Origin: Actinobacillus indolicus
GTDB lineage: Bacteria > Pseudomonadota > Gammaproteobacteria > Enterobacterales > Pasteurellaceae
Assembly (NCBI RefSeq): GCF_901764975.1
Contig: NZ_CABFKH010000002.1
Coordinates: 62,001-126,000 of the forward strand
Direction of reading: 5' to 3'
DNA length: 64,000 nucleotides
The position numbers and the translations under genes are program-made. Below the pieces are notes generated by a model, which was given only the letters and a program-made list of their open reading frames with translations, did not search any database and was not told where the DNA came from. Shown piece by piece: positions 40,226 through 49,639 of the stretch (position 1 is the first letter of the stretch; each line of letters opens with the position of its first letter).

Positions 40226-42883
40226 TTAAGCATACAACGGATTAATACGATCTACATTTAAGCCGAACTTCGCAATTGCATCTGCAACGACTTGTGTACT
40301 TACTGTGCCTTCTTTCGCTAATTGGCTTAATGCTGCAACAACAACATAACGCTCATCTACTTCGAAGTGTTCACGTAAGTTTGCACGGCTGTCTGAACGA
40401 CCGAAACCATCTGTACCTAACACTTGATAATGTTTGCTTGGTACGAACGCACGGATTTGATCTGCATAAACCTTCATATAGTCAGTTGATGCAACGGTTG
40501 GTAAATCTTTTAATACCTGTGCCACATAAGGAACACGAGGTGTTTCCGTTGGGTGTAATAAGTTCCAACGTGCTGCATCGTTACCTTCACGTGCTAATTC
40601 ATTGAATGAAGGCGCTGAGAAGACATCTGCGGTTACGCCATATTCATTTGCAAGGATTTGTGCCGCTTCACGTACATGACGCATGATTGCACCAGAACTT
40701 AACAATTGAACGTGACCTTTACCCTTACCTTCTACCGTTTCAAATTTGTATAAACCTTTACGGATACCTTCTTCCGCACCTGCTGGCATTGCTGGTTGTT
40801 CGGTAATTTCATTTAATGTCGTGAGGTAATAGAACACATCTTCTTGTTTCTCACCGTACATACGGTTGATGCCGTCTTGAACGATAACCGCCACTTCAAA
40901 GGCAAATGCTGGATCGTAAGTGATACAGTTCGGGATAACACCAGCTTGAATATGGCTGTGACCATCTTCGTGTTGTAAGCCTTCACCGTTTAAGGTTGTA
41001 CGGCCTGATGTACCACCGATCATAAAGCCACGGGCTAATTGATCACCTGCTAACCACATCATATCGCCAACACGTTGGAAGCCGAACATTGAGTAGTAGA
41101 TGAAGAATGGGATCATCGGTTGGTTGTTTACAGAGTATGAAGTTGCTGCTGCAACCCAAGACGCTGTTGCACCTAACTCGTTGATACCTTCTTGTAATAC
41201 TTGACCGTCTGTTGCTTCACGGTAGTAAGCCACTAAATCACGGTCTGACGGCACATAGTTTTGACCATGTGGGTTATAAATACCGATTTGACGGAACAAA
41301 CCTTCCATACCGAATGTACGTGCTTCGTCCGCAATGATTGGCACGATAGTTTGACCGATATTTTTATCTTTTAATAAGATATTTAATACACGAGAGAATG
41401 CCATTGTGGTTGAAATGCCACGTGGTTGTGCATCTAATAATGCTTGGAATTCTGATAATGCAGGAACTTTATACTCTACGGTAAATTTCGGTTTACGCGC
41501 TGGTAAATAACCGTTTAACTCTTTACGACGACCGTGTAAGTAGTTGTACTCTTCTGAACCTTCTGGGAAAGTTACATATTCTAAGTTTTCTACTTGTTCG
41601 TCCGTTAATGGTAAATGGAAGTAGTCACGGAAGCCTTTTAAGCTATCTAATGACATTTTTTTAGATTGGTGAGCCGTATTTTTACTTTCTGCTTCAGGGA
41701 TTTTATAGCCTTTTACTTGATGAGCTAAGATAACAGCTGGTTTATTTGAGCGTTTTGCACGTTCAAATGCCGCATACATTTTTTCTGTATCATGAGCACC
41801 GCGGCGTAATTTCCAAATTTCTTCATCTGTCATATCCGCAACTAATGCAGCAGTTTCTGGATAACGACCAAAGAAGTGTTCACGTACATAAGCACCATCT
41901 TTTGATTTGAAGGTTAAGTAGTCACCATCAACCACTTCCATCATTAATTGTGCTAATTTGCCTGAGGTATCTTTAGCGAATAATTTATCCCAGTTGCTGC
42001 CCCATAACACTTTGATGACTTCCCAGCCAGCACCTGTGAATAAACCTTCTAATTCTTGAACGATTTTACCGTTACCATTTACTGGACCGTCTAAACGTTG
42101 AAGGTTACAGCTAATCACGAAAATTAAGTTATCTAATTTTTCACGACCCGCAACGGTTAATGCACCTTTAGACTCGATCTCGTCCATCTCACCGTCACCT
42201 AAGAAGGCATATACGGTTTGTCCAGTTGTGTCTTTAATACCACGGTTATTTAAATATTTTAAGAAACGAGCTTGATAAATCGCATTGACCGGACCTAAAC
42301 CCATAGATACCGTAGAGAATTGCCAGTATTCGGGCATTAATTTCGGGTGAGGATAAGATGATAAACCATCAACAAAAGCTTCTTGGCGGAAATTATCTAA
42401 TTGCTCTGCCGTTAAACGACCTTCGAGGAAAGAACGTGCATAAATACCTGGTGCAGCGTGACCTTGAGAATAAACTAAGTCACCGCCGTCTTTATCTGTT
42501 GCAGCTTTGAAGAAATGGTTAAAACAGACCTCATACATGGTTGCAGCAGATTGAAAGGTTGAAATGTGGCCACCGAGATCCAAATCTTTCTTCTGGCTAC
42601 GTAATACCATTGCAATCGCATTCCAGCGAACGGCTGAACGAATACGACGTTCAATTTCTTGATTTCCTGGGTAAACAGGCTGTTCAGACACAGGAATCGT
42701 ATTTACATAATCGGTTGTGACGCCTGAAGGAAGTCCAACACCTTGTGTGCGAGCATGTTGCATTACTTGTTGAATAATAAATTGCGCACGCTCAGTACCC
42801 TCTTCTTTAACTAAAGAATTTACCGAGTCTAACCATTCTTGCGTTTCGAATGGATCTACGTCATGTGCTAACATTTCTGACAT
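40226..42883 (-). CDS. aceE: Pyruvate dehydrogenase E1 component (homodimeric)
   Basis: 885-residue thiamine diphosphate enzyme that decarboxylates pyruvate and acetylates the lipoyl groups of AceF, the length of E. coli AceE (887). TPP-binding GDGEMDEIESKGALTVAG at about 230, SSYPHPKLMPEYWQF, and C-terminal DGFGRSDSRANLREHFEVD. It is the first gene of the operon and has AAAGGAA as ribosome site. The PdhR repressor gene found upstream in E. coli is missing, so control must differ. Confidence 0.98.
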   Translation of the reverse strand: MSEMLAHDVDPFETQEWLDSVNSLVKEEGTERAQFIIQQVMQHARTQGVGLPSGVTTDYVNTIPVSEQPVYPGNQEIERRIRSAVRWNAIAMVLRSQKKDLDLGGHISTFQSAATMYEVCFNHFFKAATDKDGGDLVYSQGHAAPGIYARSFLEGRLTAEQLDNFRQEAFVDGLSSYPHPKLMPEYWQFSTVSMGLGPVNAIYQARFLKYLNNRGIKDTTGQTVYAFLGDGEMDEIESKGALTVAGREKLDNLIFVISCNLQRLDGPVNGNGKIVQELEGLFTGAGWEVIKVLWGSNWDKLFAKDTSGKLAQLMMEVVDGDYLTFKSKDGAYVREHFFGRYPETAALVADMTDEEIWKLRRGAHDTEKMYAAFERAKRSNKPAVILAHQVKGYKIPEAESKNTAHQSKKMSLDSLKGFRDYFHLPLTDEQVENLEYVTFPEGSEEYNYLHGRRKELNGYLPARKPKFTVEYKVPALSEFQALLDAQPRGISTTMAFSRVLNILLKDKNIGQTIVPIIADEARTFGMEGLFRQIGIYNPHGQNYVPSDRDLVAYYREATDGQVLQEGINELGATASWVAAATSYSVNNQPMIPFFIYYSMFGFQRVGDMMWLAGDQLARGFMIGGTSGRTTLNGEGLQHEDGHSHIQAGVIPNCITYDPAFAFEVAVIVQDGINRMYGEKQEDVFYYLTTLNEITEQPAMPAGAEEGIRKGLYKFETVEGKGKGHVQLLSSGAIMRHVREAAQILANEYGVTADVFSAPSFNELAREGNDAARWNLLHPTETPRVPYVAQVLKDLPTVASTDYMKVYADQIRAFVPSKHYQVLGTDGFGRSDSRANLREHFEVDERYVVVAALSQLAKEGTVSTQVVADAIAKFGLNVDRINPLYA

Positions 42884-43058
42884 AGTCTTTTCCTTTTTTT
42901 ATCTGATGAATAAAACATTGCAAAATTGTAAGAATTTTGCCAACCGTTGAAACTTTAACCATAAACTCAGTCAACTTTCTTGTTCTAAATCAAAAAAGTG
43001 AAAAGCAAGCCATAGAAATGACTTACTACTGAATCTACATTCGTAGTCTATCTTATTG

Positions 43059-43102
43059 ATTTTCAACACTTTTTAAAGAATCTTCAAAAAAATGTTGAAA
43101 AT
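43059..43102. promoter_or_regulatory. Inverted repeat in the aceE-purE intergenic region
   Basis: ATTTTCAACA and TGTTGAAAAT, perfect 10-bp arms 24 bp apart, extended by T5/A5 runs inside. It lies about 180 bp upstream of aceE and about 155 bp upstream of purE, in a 373-bp divergent promoter region (42884-43256). A second small hairpin, CTAC(T)GAAT/ATTC(G)TAG, is near 43027-43046. No PdhR-type palindrome (AATTGGTnnnACCAATT) is visible. Function unknown. Confidence 0.5.
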
Positions 43103-43187
43103 TTGTAGATAAATTTGGTGGAAAGATAACAAAAACCACCCTTTTTGTCCATTTTTACCCTGTTAAATATAAAACGTTTGATTTTTA

Positions 43188-43203
43188 AAGCAAACGTTTG
43201 CGT
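43188..43203. promoter_or_regulatory. PurR-type operator upstream of purE
   Basis: AAGCAAACGTTTGCGT contains the perfect 12-bp palindrome GCAAACGTTTGC and matches the E. coli PurR consensus ACGCAAACGTTTGCGT at 14 of 16 positions. A half-like copy, AAAACGTTTGAT, lies 20 bp upstream near 43171-43182. Its position 54 bp before purE is typical for purine repression of this operon. Confidence 0.88.
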
Positions 43204-43256
43204 TTTATGATAAAGTTCTTATCAATTTAGTATCTAGATTCAAGAAAAGGTTCAAT

Positions 43257-43751
43257 ATGACAGCAAAAACTGAAATCGCCATTGTAATGGGTTCAAAAAG
43301 CGACTGGGCAACAATGTCTGAAGCAACCCAAATTCTCGATCAATTTAACATTTCTTATCACGTTGAAGTGGTTTCCGCTCACCGTACCCCAGATAAACTG
43401 TTTGAATTTGCCGAAACCGCAGAACAAAAAGGCTACAAAGTGATTATCGCAGGGGCAGGCGGTGCGGCACATTTACCTGGTATGATTGCAGCGAAAACGA
43501 TTGTTCCCGTGCTAGGCGTACCGGTAAAAAGCTCAATGTTAAGTGGGGTCGATAGCCTTTACTCTATCGTTCAAATGCCAAAAGGCATTCCTGTCGGCAC
43601 TCTTGCTATCGGTCCAGCTGGGGCGGCAAATGCAGGATTATTAGCGGCACAAATTTTAGGTGCATTTAACCCTGAAATTGCACTAAAATTACGTTCTTTC
43701 CGCAACGAACAGACACAATCTGTATTAGATAATCCAGATCCACGTATTTAA
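43257..43751 (+). CDS. purE: N5-carboxyaminoimidazole ribonucleotide mutase
   Basis: 164-residue enzyme that moves the carboxyl group of N5-CAIR to give CAIR in purine synthesis. N-terminal signature [12 protein letters not shown] (phosphate-binding), [15 protein letters not shown] with the catalytic His, and [14 protein letters not shown]. Length fits class I PurE (E. coli 169). It normally pairs with purK; here an asparaginase gene starts immediately at the next base after its stop codon, between purE and purK. Confidence 0.97.
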   Translation: MTAKTEIAIVMGSKSDWATMSEATQILDQFNISYHVEVVSAHRTPDKLFEFAETAEQKGYKVIIAGAGGAAHLPGMIAAKTIVPVLGVPVKSSMLSGVDSLYSIVQMPKGIPVGTLAIGPAGAANAGLLAAQILGAFNPEIALKLRSFRNEQTQSVLDNPDPRI

Positions 43752-44717
43752 ATGAGTAAAAAATTATTAATTCTCCACACAGGTGGAACCATTTCAATGA
43801 GCGAAGGCGAAGACGGCAAAGTCTCGCCTTCAGCGCAAAATCCACTTTTGACCGCGTTAGCAAAACTTAATCATCCTGCTCAACTTTATCAAGAAGCGAT
43901 TTTGCACGTTCCTTCTCCCCATATTACATTGGCTCATTGGCAGTTGCTCAAAGAACGTATTGAAAAAGCAGTATTGGAAGAAAATATCGATGGTATTGTC
44001 ATTACCCATGGTACCGATACCTTAGAAGAAACCGCTTATTTCCTTGATTTAGCGTTAAAAGTGAATGTTCCCGTTGCCATCACAGGGGCAATGCGTTCTA
44101 GCAATGAATTAGGCTCTGACGGTTTAATTAACCTACAAAGTGCTATTTTGGTGGCATTAAGTGATGAAAGCCCAAATAAAGGTGTTTTGGTGGTAATGAA
44201 TGATGAAATTCATAACGCCAAATTTGTGACCAAAACCCATACCACTAACGTTGCCACCTTCCAAACACCAACCTTTGGACCTTGTGGCTTAGTCACGAAA
44301 AACCGTGCAATTTATTTCCAACATCTGACCGCTTACGAACGCTTTCCGATTGAACGTTTGGAAAAATCGAACATTCAACTGGTCAAAGCCTATGTCGGAA
44401 TGGATGGTTTCCTACTTGAACAACTGGCTCAAAGCCGTTGTGACGGTGTGGTAGTTGAAGCCTTAGGGGCAGGAAACCTACCGCCATCTTGTCTAGCGGG
44501 GATTTCCGCGCTATTAAATGCAAATATCCCTGTGGTGTTGGTATCGCGTGCGTTTAACGGCATTACGCAAGATGTGTATGATTATCTTGGTGGCGGTAAG
44601 CAACTGAAACAGCAAGGGGTTATTTTCACCCAAGGATTAAGTGGACAGAAAGCACGGATTAAGTTAATGGTTTTGCTTAATCAAACATTAGAGAAGCCAT
44701 TGGCGGAATATTTTTAA
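43752..44717 (+). CDS. Cytoplasmic L-asparaginase, type I-like, between purE and purK
   Basis: 321-residue amidohydrolase that converts asparagine to aspartate and ammonia. Both catalytic Thr motifs are visible: ILHTGGTISMSEG at about 7-19 and VITHGTDTLEETAY near 83. No signal peptide precedes the first motif, so it should be cytoplasmic, as for AnsA-type enzymes. Its ATG directly abuts the purE stop codon, implying co-transcription and translational coupling under the PurR-type operator. Aspartate is used by PurC and PurA in the same pathway, which could explain the placement. Activity on glutamine or other amides cannot be excluded. Confidence 0.88.
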   Translation: MSKKLLILHTGGTISMSEGEDGKVSPSAQNPLLTALAKLNHPAQLYQEAILHVPSPHITLAHWQLLKERIEKAVLEENIDGIVITHGTDTLEETAYFLDLALKVNVPVAITGAMRSSNELGSDGLINLQSAILVALSDESPNKGVLVVMNDEIHNAKFVTKTHTTNVATFQTPTFGPCGLVTKNRAIYFQHLTAYERFPIERLEKSNIQLVKAYVGMDGFLLEQLAQSRCDGVVVEALGAGNLPPSCLAGISALLNANIPVVLVSRAFNGITQDVYDYLGGGKQLKQQGVIFTQGLSGQKARIKLMVLLNQTLEKPLAEYF

Positions 44718-44755
44718 ACAATTGGTCGCACTTGCATAAATATTTAATTTTTTTC

Positions 44756-44825
44756 GTAGGGGCGGGGTTTCTCCCCGCCCGTAAACAAATCGTAATATTC
44801 GGGCGGGGATAAACCCCGCCCCTAC
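44756..44825. repeat. Twin-hairpin GC-rich palindromic element between asparaginase gene and purK
   Basis: Outer perfect 15-bp arms GTAGGGGCGGGGTTT (44756-44770) and its complement (44811-44825) enclose a second pair of GGCGGG/CCCGCC segments around the AT-rich centre. Each half also folds on itself (GGCGGGG-tttct-CCCCGCC and GGCGGGG-ataaa-CCCCGCC). It is far more GC-rich than its surroundings. Shares GTAGGG/CCCTAC ends with two other elements in this window; a REP-like mobile repeat is likely. It may also stabilise or attenuate the mRNA ahead of purK. Confidence 0.85.
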
Positions 44826-44856
44826 ACAAATTTATTAAGTTACTATAAGGATAACT

Positions 44857-45945
44857 ATGCAAAAAAGCACACTCTCCCCCCCTATTTATGTTCTTGGTAA
44901 CGGACAACTTGGCAGAATGTTACGTTATGCAGGTATGCCATTAGATATTGAAGTTCAACCGTTAGCCTTTGATGCTCCAGTATTCGATCTCGCAGAAAAT
45001 AGTTTAATTACTGCTGAAATTGAACGTTGGGCAGAAACGCCCTTAACCAATTTATTAAGCAACCACAAAAACTTTGTCAATCTTTCTGTTTTCGGGCAAC
45101 TCGCCGACCGTTTTACACAAAAAACACTGCTCGATCATCTCAATCTTGCTACATCGCCTTGGCAGTTATTAAATTCCCCAGAGCAATGGCTGCAAGTCTT
45201 TGAAAACATTGGTGAAAAAGTGGTAGTAAAACGTCGTACTGGGGGCTATGACGGGCGTGGGCAATGGATTGTCACCAAAGATAATATTGAGCAAATTACC
45301 CCTGACTTATTTGGTGATGTAATTGCAGAAAAATTTATTCCCTTTGACGGCGAAGTTTCCTTAGTGGGTGCAAGATTCCGTAATGGCGAAACCCGTTTCT
45401 ACCCTGTGACCCACAACTTACAACAAAACGGTATTTTGCGTTACAGTGTAATGGACATGACACTACCCCATCAACAAATATTCCAGCAACAAGCAGAACA
45501 AATGCTCTCTGCGATTATGCACGAACTCAACTATGTAGGCGTAATGGCAATGGAGTGTTTTGTGGTAGGCGAAAAACTACTGATTAATGAACTCGCACCG
45601 CGAGTACACAATAGCGGACATTGGACACAACTAGGCTGTTCAGTCAGTCAGTTTGAATTACATTTGCGTGCGTTACTTGATTTACCAACCCCCGAATTGA
45701 AACCGATTGCACCAAGTGTGATGGTAAATCTTATTGGGATCGAGCATCATAATGAATGGCTAGACATTCCATTTAGCCAACTACATTGGTATGGAAAAGA
45801 AGTTCGAGCAGGCAGAAAATTGGGGCATATTAACCTTTGTCACCCTGATAAAGCCGTTATTATTGAAAACTTGCAAAAACTCAAACCTTATCTCACGGAC
45901 GATTTTTATTCGGGATTGGATTGGGCTATTGAAAAATTAGCTTAA
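44857..45945 (+). CDS. purK: N5-carboxyaminoimidazole ribonucleotide synthase
   Basis: 362-residue ATP-grasp enzyme that carboxylates AIR with bicarbonate to N5-CAIR, the substrate of PurE. N-terminal YVLGNGQLGRMLRYAG, ATP-grasp stretch VVKRRTGGYDGRGQWIV, and the metal/ATP motif LLINELAPRVHNSGHWT near 235. Length matches E. coli PurK (355). Third gene of the pur unit, with AAGGATAA before ATG and a twin-hairpin repeat just upstream. Confidence 0.96.
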   Translation: MQKSTLSPPIYVLGNGQLGRMLRYAGMPLDIEVQPLAFDAPVFDLAENSLITAEIERWAETPLTNLLSNHKNFVNLSVFGQLADRFTQKTLLDHLNLATSPWQLLNSPEQWLQVFENIGEKVVVKRRTGGYDGRGQWIVTKDNIEQITPDLFGDVIAEKFIPFDGEVSLVGARFRNGETRFYPVTHNLQQNGILRYSVMDMTLPHQQIFQQQAEQMLSAIMHELNYVGVMAMECFVVGEKLLINELAPRVHNSGHWTQLGCSVSQFELHLRALLDLPTPELKPIAPSVMVNLIGIEHHNEWLDIPFSQLHWYGKEVRAGRKLGHINLCHPDKAVIIENLQKLKPYLTDDFYSGLDWAIEKLA

Positions 45946-45986
45946 CAAGCGGTAGGATTTTATAAAAATTTTGCAAATATACTAAC

Positions 45987-46033
45987 TAAAAAGGCTGTGG
46001 TCAGATCATATCAATCAACCAACAGCCTTTTTC
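45987..46033. terminator. Bidirectional terminator between purK and nanA
   Basis: AAAAAGGCTGTGGT and ACCAACAGCCTTTTT pair with a single-base bulge, and T runs occur on both strands; the genes converge here. Confidence 0.85.
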
Positions 46034-46048
46034 TTATGTTAATTCAAA

Positions 46049-46930
46049 TTAAGAAAGATATTTCGCTTTTAATTCTTTCACAACCGCTTTTTGTTGCGCG
46101 TTCAACTCTTTCGTCATTGGCTCACGGCAGTAACCTGCTTGTACACCTTCTTCTTCCAATAAGCCTTTGATGGTTTGATATAAACCGTTACCCAAAATGC
46201 CTTCGATTAAATCGTTAGTCACATGTTGAATTTCAAGGGCTTCTTTGATTTTGCCTTGTTGTGCCAATTCAAAAATTTGACGAGCGCGGATACCGTTGAC
46301 GTTGAAGGTACTGCCGATTGCACCGTCTACACCTAATACGGTTGCAGGCAACATCATCTCGTCAAAACCTGCATAGATTAAGTGGTTCGGGAATGCTTTG
46401 CGTAAACGTTCTAACAGATAGAAATCGCCAGCGGTGAATTTCACACCAATGATTTTTTCATTTTGGAACAGTTCTGCAAATTGTGAAACACCGATATTTA
46501 CCCCTGTTAAGAATGGGATAGAATAAACAATCATTTTGTTACCTGTTTCACGAATGATGGTTTCGTAGAAGTTTTTGATCTCTGCGAAGCTGAATTTGTA
46601 GTAGAACGGTGTTACCGCAGATAAGCTGTCATAGCCTAATTCTGTTGCATATTTACCAAGTTCCACCGCTTCTTTTAAGTTCACGCTACCGACTTGGGCG
46701 ATTAATGCAATCTCATCTTTCGCTTCGTCTTTTGCAATGCGGAAGATCTCTTTTTTCTCTTCCGTTGAAAGCATAAAGTTTTCACCGGTTGAACCACCTA
46801 CATACAAACCATCGACTTTCATTTTGTCGATATTGTAGCGAATAATTTGGCGTAAACCTTTTTCGTTGATTGTGCCATCTGCATTAAAAGAAACTAATAA
46901 TGCACTGAAGATACCTTTTAAATTTTTCAT
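46049..46930 (-). CDS. nanA: N-acetylneuraminate lyase
   Basis: 293-residue class I aldolase that splits sialic acid into N-acetylmannosamine and pyruvate. TIM-barrel motifs: [15 protein letters not shown] (substrate carboxylate loop), the catalytic Tyr in [10 protein letters not shown] near 137 and the Schiff-base Lys in GVKFTAGD near 165. Length equals that of H. influenzae and E. coli NanA. Last gene of a nanQ-siaR-nanA group on the minus strand, 70 bp after siaR. No nanE, nanK or SiaPT transporter lies in the window, so they must be elsewhere if present. Confidence 0.95.
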   Translation of the reverse strand: MKNLKGIFSALLVSFNADGTINEKGLRQIIRYNIDKMKVDGLYVGGSTGENFMLSTEEKKEIFRIAKDEAKDEIALIAQVGSVNLKEAVELGKYATELGYDSLSAVTPFYYKFSFAEIKNFYETIIRETGNKMIVYSIPFLTGVNIGVSQFAELFQNEKIIGVKFTAGDFYLLERLRKAFPNHLIYAGFDEMMLPATVLGVDGAIGSTFNVNGIRARQIFELAQQGKIKEALEIQHVTNDLIEGILGNGLYQTIKGLLEEEGVQAGYCREPMTKELNAQQKAVVKELKAKYLS

Positions 46931-47000
46931 TTTGTCATCCTTTAGTAAGTAAACATGAAGAAGAATTTGTAAAAAACAGAATAAACTGACCGCTTGTATG

Positions 47001-47867
47001 TTATTTTATCCGCTGCTCTAAAATCACATTGAGTGTTTTTTGTTTCTGCTGAATCGCTTTCTCTGGTTCAGCTTTAACAAGTAAAGCATATATTAAATCA
47101 AGTACAAACAGCTGCGTCATTTTTGTACCGATAGAATCGCCTTGCATATGTCCTTGGCGATTCCCATTAATTAAAACATAATCTGAAACTTCCGTAATAG
47201 GTGATCTCAAATTATGCGTGATGGCAACGGTGACAGCACCATTATCCTTTGCAATACGTAATGCTTTTGTTGTCTCTTCAGAATAACCTGAGTGGCTAAT
47301 ACCAATAACAACATCTCCTTTTTTAAGCAATGACGCTTGCATATACATAAAGTGATTATTTGCCACCGCTGCCGTTTGCAATCCAATCCGCATAAATTTA
47401 TGTTGCGCATCCTCAGCGGTAAGTCCAGATGATCCAACACCAAATAAAAAAATACGCTGAGCCTGCCTTAATTCTTGAACAACCTTTTCCAGTTCATCAT
47501 AATTAAGTAGATTGACTGTTTCGGCTATGACATTACTTAACGTATTTTGCAACTTACTTGCAATTTCTTTTGGTGTATCGGTTTCAGACACATCCGTATC
47601 CAGTAATGTACTACTCTCTTTTTCTTGTGTTGCTAATTCAATCGCAAGATCCAATTTAAAATCTGTATAACCTTTAAATCCTAGGGTTCGACAGAAACGA
47701 ATAAACGTTGCTTCCCCGACATCAAGTTGTGATGCGACTTCGGAAAGTGAACATTGATTGAGCAAATCTGGTTGAGACAAAATAGCATTTGCAATTTTCT
47801 TTTCCGTTTTAGTTAAGCTATTTTGTAACGCCCCTATCGTATCAAGAATTTTGCCTCTCGCTGACAT
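47001..47867 (-). CDS. siaR: Sialic acid regulator SiaR/NanR (RpiR family)
   Basis: 288-residue transcriptional regulator. Residues about 1-77 form the RpiR-type helix-turn-helix ([29 protein letters not shown]). Residues about 125-260 form a SIS phosphosugar-binding domain ([38 protein letters not shown]). The H. influenzae homologue represses the nan genes and responds to glucosamine-6-phosphate together with CRP. It starts 1 bp after nanQ and precedes nanA, so it probably controls its own operon. It is not related to the GntR-type NanR of E. coli. Confidence 0.9.
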   Translation of the reverse strand: MSARGKILDTIGALQNSLTKTEKKIANAILSQPDLLNQCSLSEVASQLDVGEATFIRFCRTLGFKGYTDFKLDLAIELATQEKESSTLLDTDVSETDTPKEIASKLQNTLSNVIAETVNLLNYDELEKVVQELRQAQRIFLFGVGSSGLTAEDAQHKFMRIGLQTAAVANNHFMYMQASLLKKGDVVIGISHSGYSEETTKALRIAKDNGAVTVAITHNLRSPITEVSDYVLINGNRQGHMQGDSIGTKMTQLFVLDLIYALLVKAEPEKAIQQKQKTLNVILEQRIK

Positions 47868-47868
47868 A

Positions 47869-48357
<489 letters not shown>

Positions 48358-48371
48358 TCACTACACTTCAA

Positions 48372-48421
48372 ATGAAAGAGCTACTCCATAAAAAAACAGA
48401 TGAAAGAAAATATGCTCCATA
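48372..48421 (-). promoter_or_regulatory. Paired direct repeats upstream of nanQ, candidate SiaR operator
   Basis: On the plus strand ATGAAAGA...CTCCATA occurs twice: 48372-48379 with 48384-48390, and 48400-48407 with 48415-48421. The CTCCATA copies are 31 bp apart, three helical turns, on the upstream side of nanQ. RpiR-family regulators bind as dimers or tetramers, so two aligned sites fit. Binding is inferred; no promoter boxes could be assigned with confidence. Confidence 0.5.
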
Positions 48422-48512
48422 GAGTACGCCTTTCTCTTTGTAATAACAAGATAGAAAATGAAAAAATGAGATGTGGATCAAATTTTTCTTATTTGATAAG
48501 TCTTCACAAGAG

Positions 48513-48554
48513 AAAAACGCTCCGAAAAACAGTAAATGATTTCGGAACGTTTTT
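48513..48554. terminator. Terminator between the nan promoter region and yciH
   Basis: AAAAACGCTCCGAAA pairs with TTTCGGAACGTTTTT (one mismatch) around a 12-nt loop, with T runs on both strands. For yciH, read on the minus strand, it lies upstream of the nan promoter and after the yciH stop codon is at 48588, so it more likely serves a plus-direction transcript or insulates the two units. Confidence 0.6.
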
Positions 48555-48587
48555 TATTTTGAGGGGGAAATCGATTAAATTTTCTAG

Positions 48588-48899
48588 CTAACCACCAGAA
48601 AGTTTCACGGTATATCCTTTCTGTTCTAGCATTTGTTTAAGTTGATCGCGGTTATCGCCTTGAATTTCAATAATGCCATCTTTAACTGAACCGCCACAAC
48701 CTGTTTTGCGTTTTAGTTCTGAAGCTAAAGCAACCAATCCCCTATCGTCTAAATCCACGCCAGTAATGACGCAAACGCCTTTTCCTTTACGTCCACTAGT
48801 TTGACGTTGGATGCGAACAATGCCATCACCTTTATGACGTTCTACTTTAGGTTTATCTGGCGTAATTCGACCAACTTCTGTGGAATATACCAAACTCAT
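48588..48899 (-). CDS. yciH: SUI1-family translation factor YciH
   Basis: 103-residue protein with a single SUI1/eIF1 domain (VRIQRQTSGRKGKGVCVITG, then TGCGGSVKDGIIEIQGDNRDQ). E. coli YciH is about the same length, and under stress it reduces initiation at some mRNAs. Its place after pyrF and lapB (yciM) is the same as in E. coli. A gap of 31 bp separates it from pyrF, so co-transcription is likely. Confidence 0.92.
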   Translation of the reverse strand: MSLVYSTEVGRITPDKPKVERHKGDGIVRIQRQTSGRKGKGVCVITGVDLDDRGLVALASELKRKTGCGGSVKDGIIEIQGDNRDQLKQMLEQKGYTVKLSGG

Positions 48900-48930
48900 T
48901 TGTAAAATTTCCTTATAAACGTACCGCTTG

Positions 48931-49623
48931 TTATGCGATAGATTGGTTAATATTTTTTAACACTGCGAGAGGATCTGTCGCTTGCGTAATTGGACGCCCA
49001 ATCACTAGATAATCCGAGCCTGTATCAATTGCTTGTTTAGGTGTCATGACACGACGCTGATCACCAAAATCACTACCTTCAGGGCGAATACCTGGGGTGA
49101 CAAGTTTAAAATCTTTTCCACAGTGGGTTCTTAATACTTCAACTTCTTGTGGAGAACAAACAACACCGTCTAAGCCCGCACGTTGGCAAAGATGTGCTAG
49201 ACGTATCACTTGCTCCATAGGAGAGGCATTAATCCCAATTTGTAATAAATCTAAATCTTCCATACTAGTCAGTACGGTAACCCCAATCAATAATGGTGCA
49301 TCTTTCCCATAAGGCTCTAAAATTTGTTTTGCGGTTTCCATCATACGTAAACCACCTGAAGCGTGTAAATCAACCATCCACACACCCAAATCTGCAGCAG
49401 AACGCACAGCTCTTGCGACAGTATTAGGAATATCGTGATATTTTAAATCTAAAAAGACATCAAATTTCCGATCATGTAACTGTTTCACAAAATTTGTACC
49501 TAAAGTAGTAAACATTTCTTTGCCTACTTTTAGACGACATAGAGATGGATCAACTTGATCCACAAAATTTAGCGCTTCTGCTTCAGTTTCATAATCAAGG
49601 GCGACAATAATTTTGTTGTCCAT
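48931..49623 (-). CDS. pyrF: Orotidine 5'-phosphate decarboxylase
   Basis: 230-residue TIM-barrel enzyme that makes UMP from OMP. Catalytic segment [17 protein letters not shown] (Asp-Lys-Asp) near 59-75. Phosphate loop [20 protein letters not shown] and [12 protein letters not shown] near the end. Length is that of H. influenzae PyrF (230). It follows lapB by 16 bp in a lapA-lapB-pyrF-yciH series like that of E. coli. Confidence 0.97.
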   Translation of the reverse strand: MDNKIIVALDYETEAEALNFVDQVDPSLCRLKVGKEMFTTLGTNFVKQLHDRKFDVFLDLKYHDIPNTVARAVRSAADLGVWMVDLHASGGLRMMETAKQILEPYGKDAPLLIGVTVLTSMEDLDLLQIGINASPMEQVIRLAHLCQRAGLDGVVCSPQEVEVLRTHCGKDFKLVTPGIRPEGSDFGDQRRVMTPKQAIDTGSDYLVIGRPITQATDPLAVLKNINQSIA

Positions 49624-49639
49624 TTAGATTCTCCTATTA

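Noticed and set aside
43188-43203. LacI/GalR-type operator for aceE
   Set aside because: The palindrome matches the PurR consensus and sits beside purE, so the purine operator is the simpler reading.
48400-48591. 63-codon open frame between nanQ and yciH
   Set aside because: Overlaps the candidate operator and a terminator hairpin, no ribosome site; coding is unlikely.
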